Source: Ricinus communis (Eukaryota; Streptophyta; Magnoliopsida; Malpighiales; Euphorbiaceae). Taken from it: DNA of 64,000 nt. The notes under the pieces were generated by a model. The model searched no databases and had not been told where the DNA came from. It worked only from the letters and a program-made list of their open reading frames with translations. The stretch spans positions 21,949,626 to 22,013,625 of the forward strand of contig NC_063261.1 in the NCBI RefSeq assembly GCF_019578655.1, given 5' to 3'. The translations under genes and the position numbers were made by a program. The first letter of the stretch is position 1. Each line of letters begins with the position of its first letter. Below are positions 62,435 to 64,000 of this stretch, piece by piece.

Positions 62435-63686
62435 CTAAAAATCAAGATTTCCAGTTTTGGAAGAGCCAGAACAACTGCCAGATGCTCCATATGAACTCCC
62501 ACTTGAACTATCTATAGGAGCTTGATTTAGACATTCTAAAACCAAATATCTACGCTTGTGCAATTTTATTGAGAATGTTGTTGCATCAAGAATCAGAGGA
62601 ACCTGTTGCCATGTTGAAATCAGTAAGACTATGAAGAATAAATGAACAAAATGTTAAAGAGGTCTTTTCGTATACTCAAAACTGCTGGTATTCTACATGG
62701 AATTCTTATTTGAAAAATCAACAAAAGCTCTAGAACAACAACATAACAAACCACATTAAAGTAAACTCATAGGATCCAACAATAACAATGACACTGAACT
62801 AAAGACTAAATTAATCTGTTTCAGGGCCATGCAAAAAAAAAAAAAAAACATCTTATCTTAACTTCAATGAGCTACAACTGCAAGAGTGGGTAAGGAGGGA
62901 GGCCCTCGCTGCCCACAGTGTATGTAAGCAGGCCCATGCATAAACACAGACGAAGAGAAGTATAGCATTTCAGATATAACTGCAGCAAACCACTTTGACA
63001 CGGTACCTGAGTATTGATTCGCACTACTTTGTGTACGTTAAGGAAGCCAATCATATCTTGGTAACCAGTCAGGAGTTTGGCCAGTTCCTTGTCATCATCT
63101 GAGAGAAATCAAGAAAGCAGTTCAGAGAAGTTGGATAACAATTGAAGCATACAAGAAAACAGCACATGTGAAATAAAAAAACCTGGGATTGCTTTGACAG
63201 AAAGTAAAATGTCCGACATGTGCTGCCATCTTTTGCAAAAGGAATCTGAAAGAAGAGAAGGTGGAAAGGTAATAACAGCAACCGCATTTGCAGATCGTAG
63301 CATGCTTTTCAGAGATCTTATAAAAGAAAGCACCTCCCATTCCTGCAATTACCATATATTACAAAGTGTAAATGGGTAATGCCTGCTGAATCTGGAATTA
63401 ACAATGTATATGGACCAATAAAGAGAAGAAGAAGAAAAAAGCAACGGCGGTTCTCAGCTTTGTGAAAAGTGGCAAAATACAACATCATTATCACTTTAAT
63501 AAATCTCTTCAGTATAAAACAGTATAGAAATTTGTAACAATTTTAAAACTAAAAACCACAATCTTAAGGTAATCAAGAGAAGAAGCAAAATATAATTGCC
63601 CGCAGACCTTGTTGGAATACTCGCATTGCGGAGCACATAATGACTGAATAGCAATACGACCAATGGAAGAAATACCGCCATCATTT
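62435..63686 (-). CDS. ELP4: Elongator complex subunit 4 (ELP4/ELO1), 3' exons only
   Basis: ELP4 forms, with ELP5 and ELP6, the RecA-like hexamer of Elongator, which modifies wobble uridines of tRNAs. Four exons are visible: 63686-63608, 63342-63183, 63098-63007, 62602-62435. They encode the C-terminal part, about 165 residues. Recognisable stretches are [83 protein letters not shown] and a Ser/Gly-rich end with [10 protein letters not shown]. Phases join without gaps. The first visible exon starts with one base completing a split Arg codon, so at least one earlier exon exists. I could not find it in 63687-64000, so the 5' half lies beyond the right edge. Confidence 0.93.
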
Positions 63687-64000
63687 CTGGAGATATGAAC
63701 CAACAGATGGTAAGAATAGTATGGGGACAAATACAGCAATAAAAACGCAAGGTCAAAGAAACAAGTTGCGTAACACACCTTCTTCAGACAAGTCAATACC
63801 AAAGCATTATCACCTCAAACAAGCCCACATATAAGAAAAAAGAAAAAAGATCTTTATTCTATTTCTAGAGCTAAAAGCAGGATGAGAAACTAAAATAAAT
63901 GAAAGAAACATGAAAAGAAAGTAGTGGCATCCTAATCTGCATATGCTAACAGAGTTTGAGCTCGTTGGAATTGGCGTGGCCACCAGCTATTTGTTTTGGT
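63687..64000 (-). other. Probable ELP4 intron at the right edge
   Basis: Sequence upstream of the first visible ELP4 exon. No open stretch here resembles the N-terminal RecA-like region of ELP4. It is most likely intron running off the window. Confidence 0.5.

Noticed and set aside
1..64000. CRISPR arrays, operons, tRNA or rRNA genes, common plant microRNA precursors
   Set aside because: I looked for spaced direct repeats, tRNA-like boxes and well-known mature microRNA sequences and found none. The bacterial-type features do not apply to this plant sequence.

Overview
The window is nuclear DNA of a flowering plant. The genes have many AT-rich GT-AG introns, the spacers are strongly AT-rich, Ty1/Copia retrotransposons are present, and the genes are plant-specific (ELF4, NFXL2, plant PI-PLC, an ATH9-type ABC1 kinase, plant CPRD49-type esterase). 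A woody rosid such as a member of Malpighiales would fit, but that is an impression and cannot be shown from the sequence.

Layout from left to right. 1-4423 (-): most of an NFXL2-type NF-X1 zinc-finger gene, with its 3' end beyond the left edge. 5698-25881 (+): a tandem cluster of a CCR/CRINKLY4-related kinase family whose members start with a four-hydrophobic-segment N-terminal module. Two copies are intact (10912-12504 and 24311-25881). Three are pseudogenes (5698-7332, 8781-10344, 23187-23821), and there is one 3' remnant near 8300. Between the third and fourth copies lies a 10.2-kb Copia element (12995-23146, +) with a second Copia element (14186-18874, -) nested inside its gag gene.

26642-30678 (-) and 35855-39337 (-): two phosphoinositide-specific phospholipase C genes, PLC2/PLC7-like and PLC6-like. 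The AT-rich spacer between them holds a degenerate LTR-like remnant. 40657-42793 (+): a membrane- or secretory-targeted cyclophilin (CYP21-2-like). 44499-44912 (-): single-exon ELF4. 48886-52027 (-): SGNH esterase of the CPRD49 type. 54705-60643 (-): ABC1/ADCK1-type atypical kinase (ATH9-like). 62435-63686 (-): the 3' exons of Elongator subunit ELP4/ELO1, with its 5' end beyond the right edge.

The single-copy genes serve unrelated housekeeping or signalling roles (transcription control, lipid signalling, protein folding, circadian clock, tRNA modification), as is usual for plant chromosomes. Their order is a conserved plant neighbourhood. The dynamic part is the kinase cluster, where duplication, decay and retrotransposon insertion are all visible. 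The most unusual gene products are the two intact proteins, which keep the ATP-binding lysine but have lost the DFG aspartate (and in one case the HRD aspartate). They look like four-pass membrane pseudokinases.

All gene models were built by hand from splice signals, reading frame and family knowledge. No alignment or database search was run.
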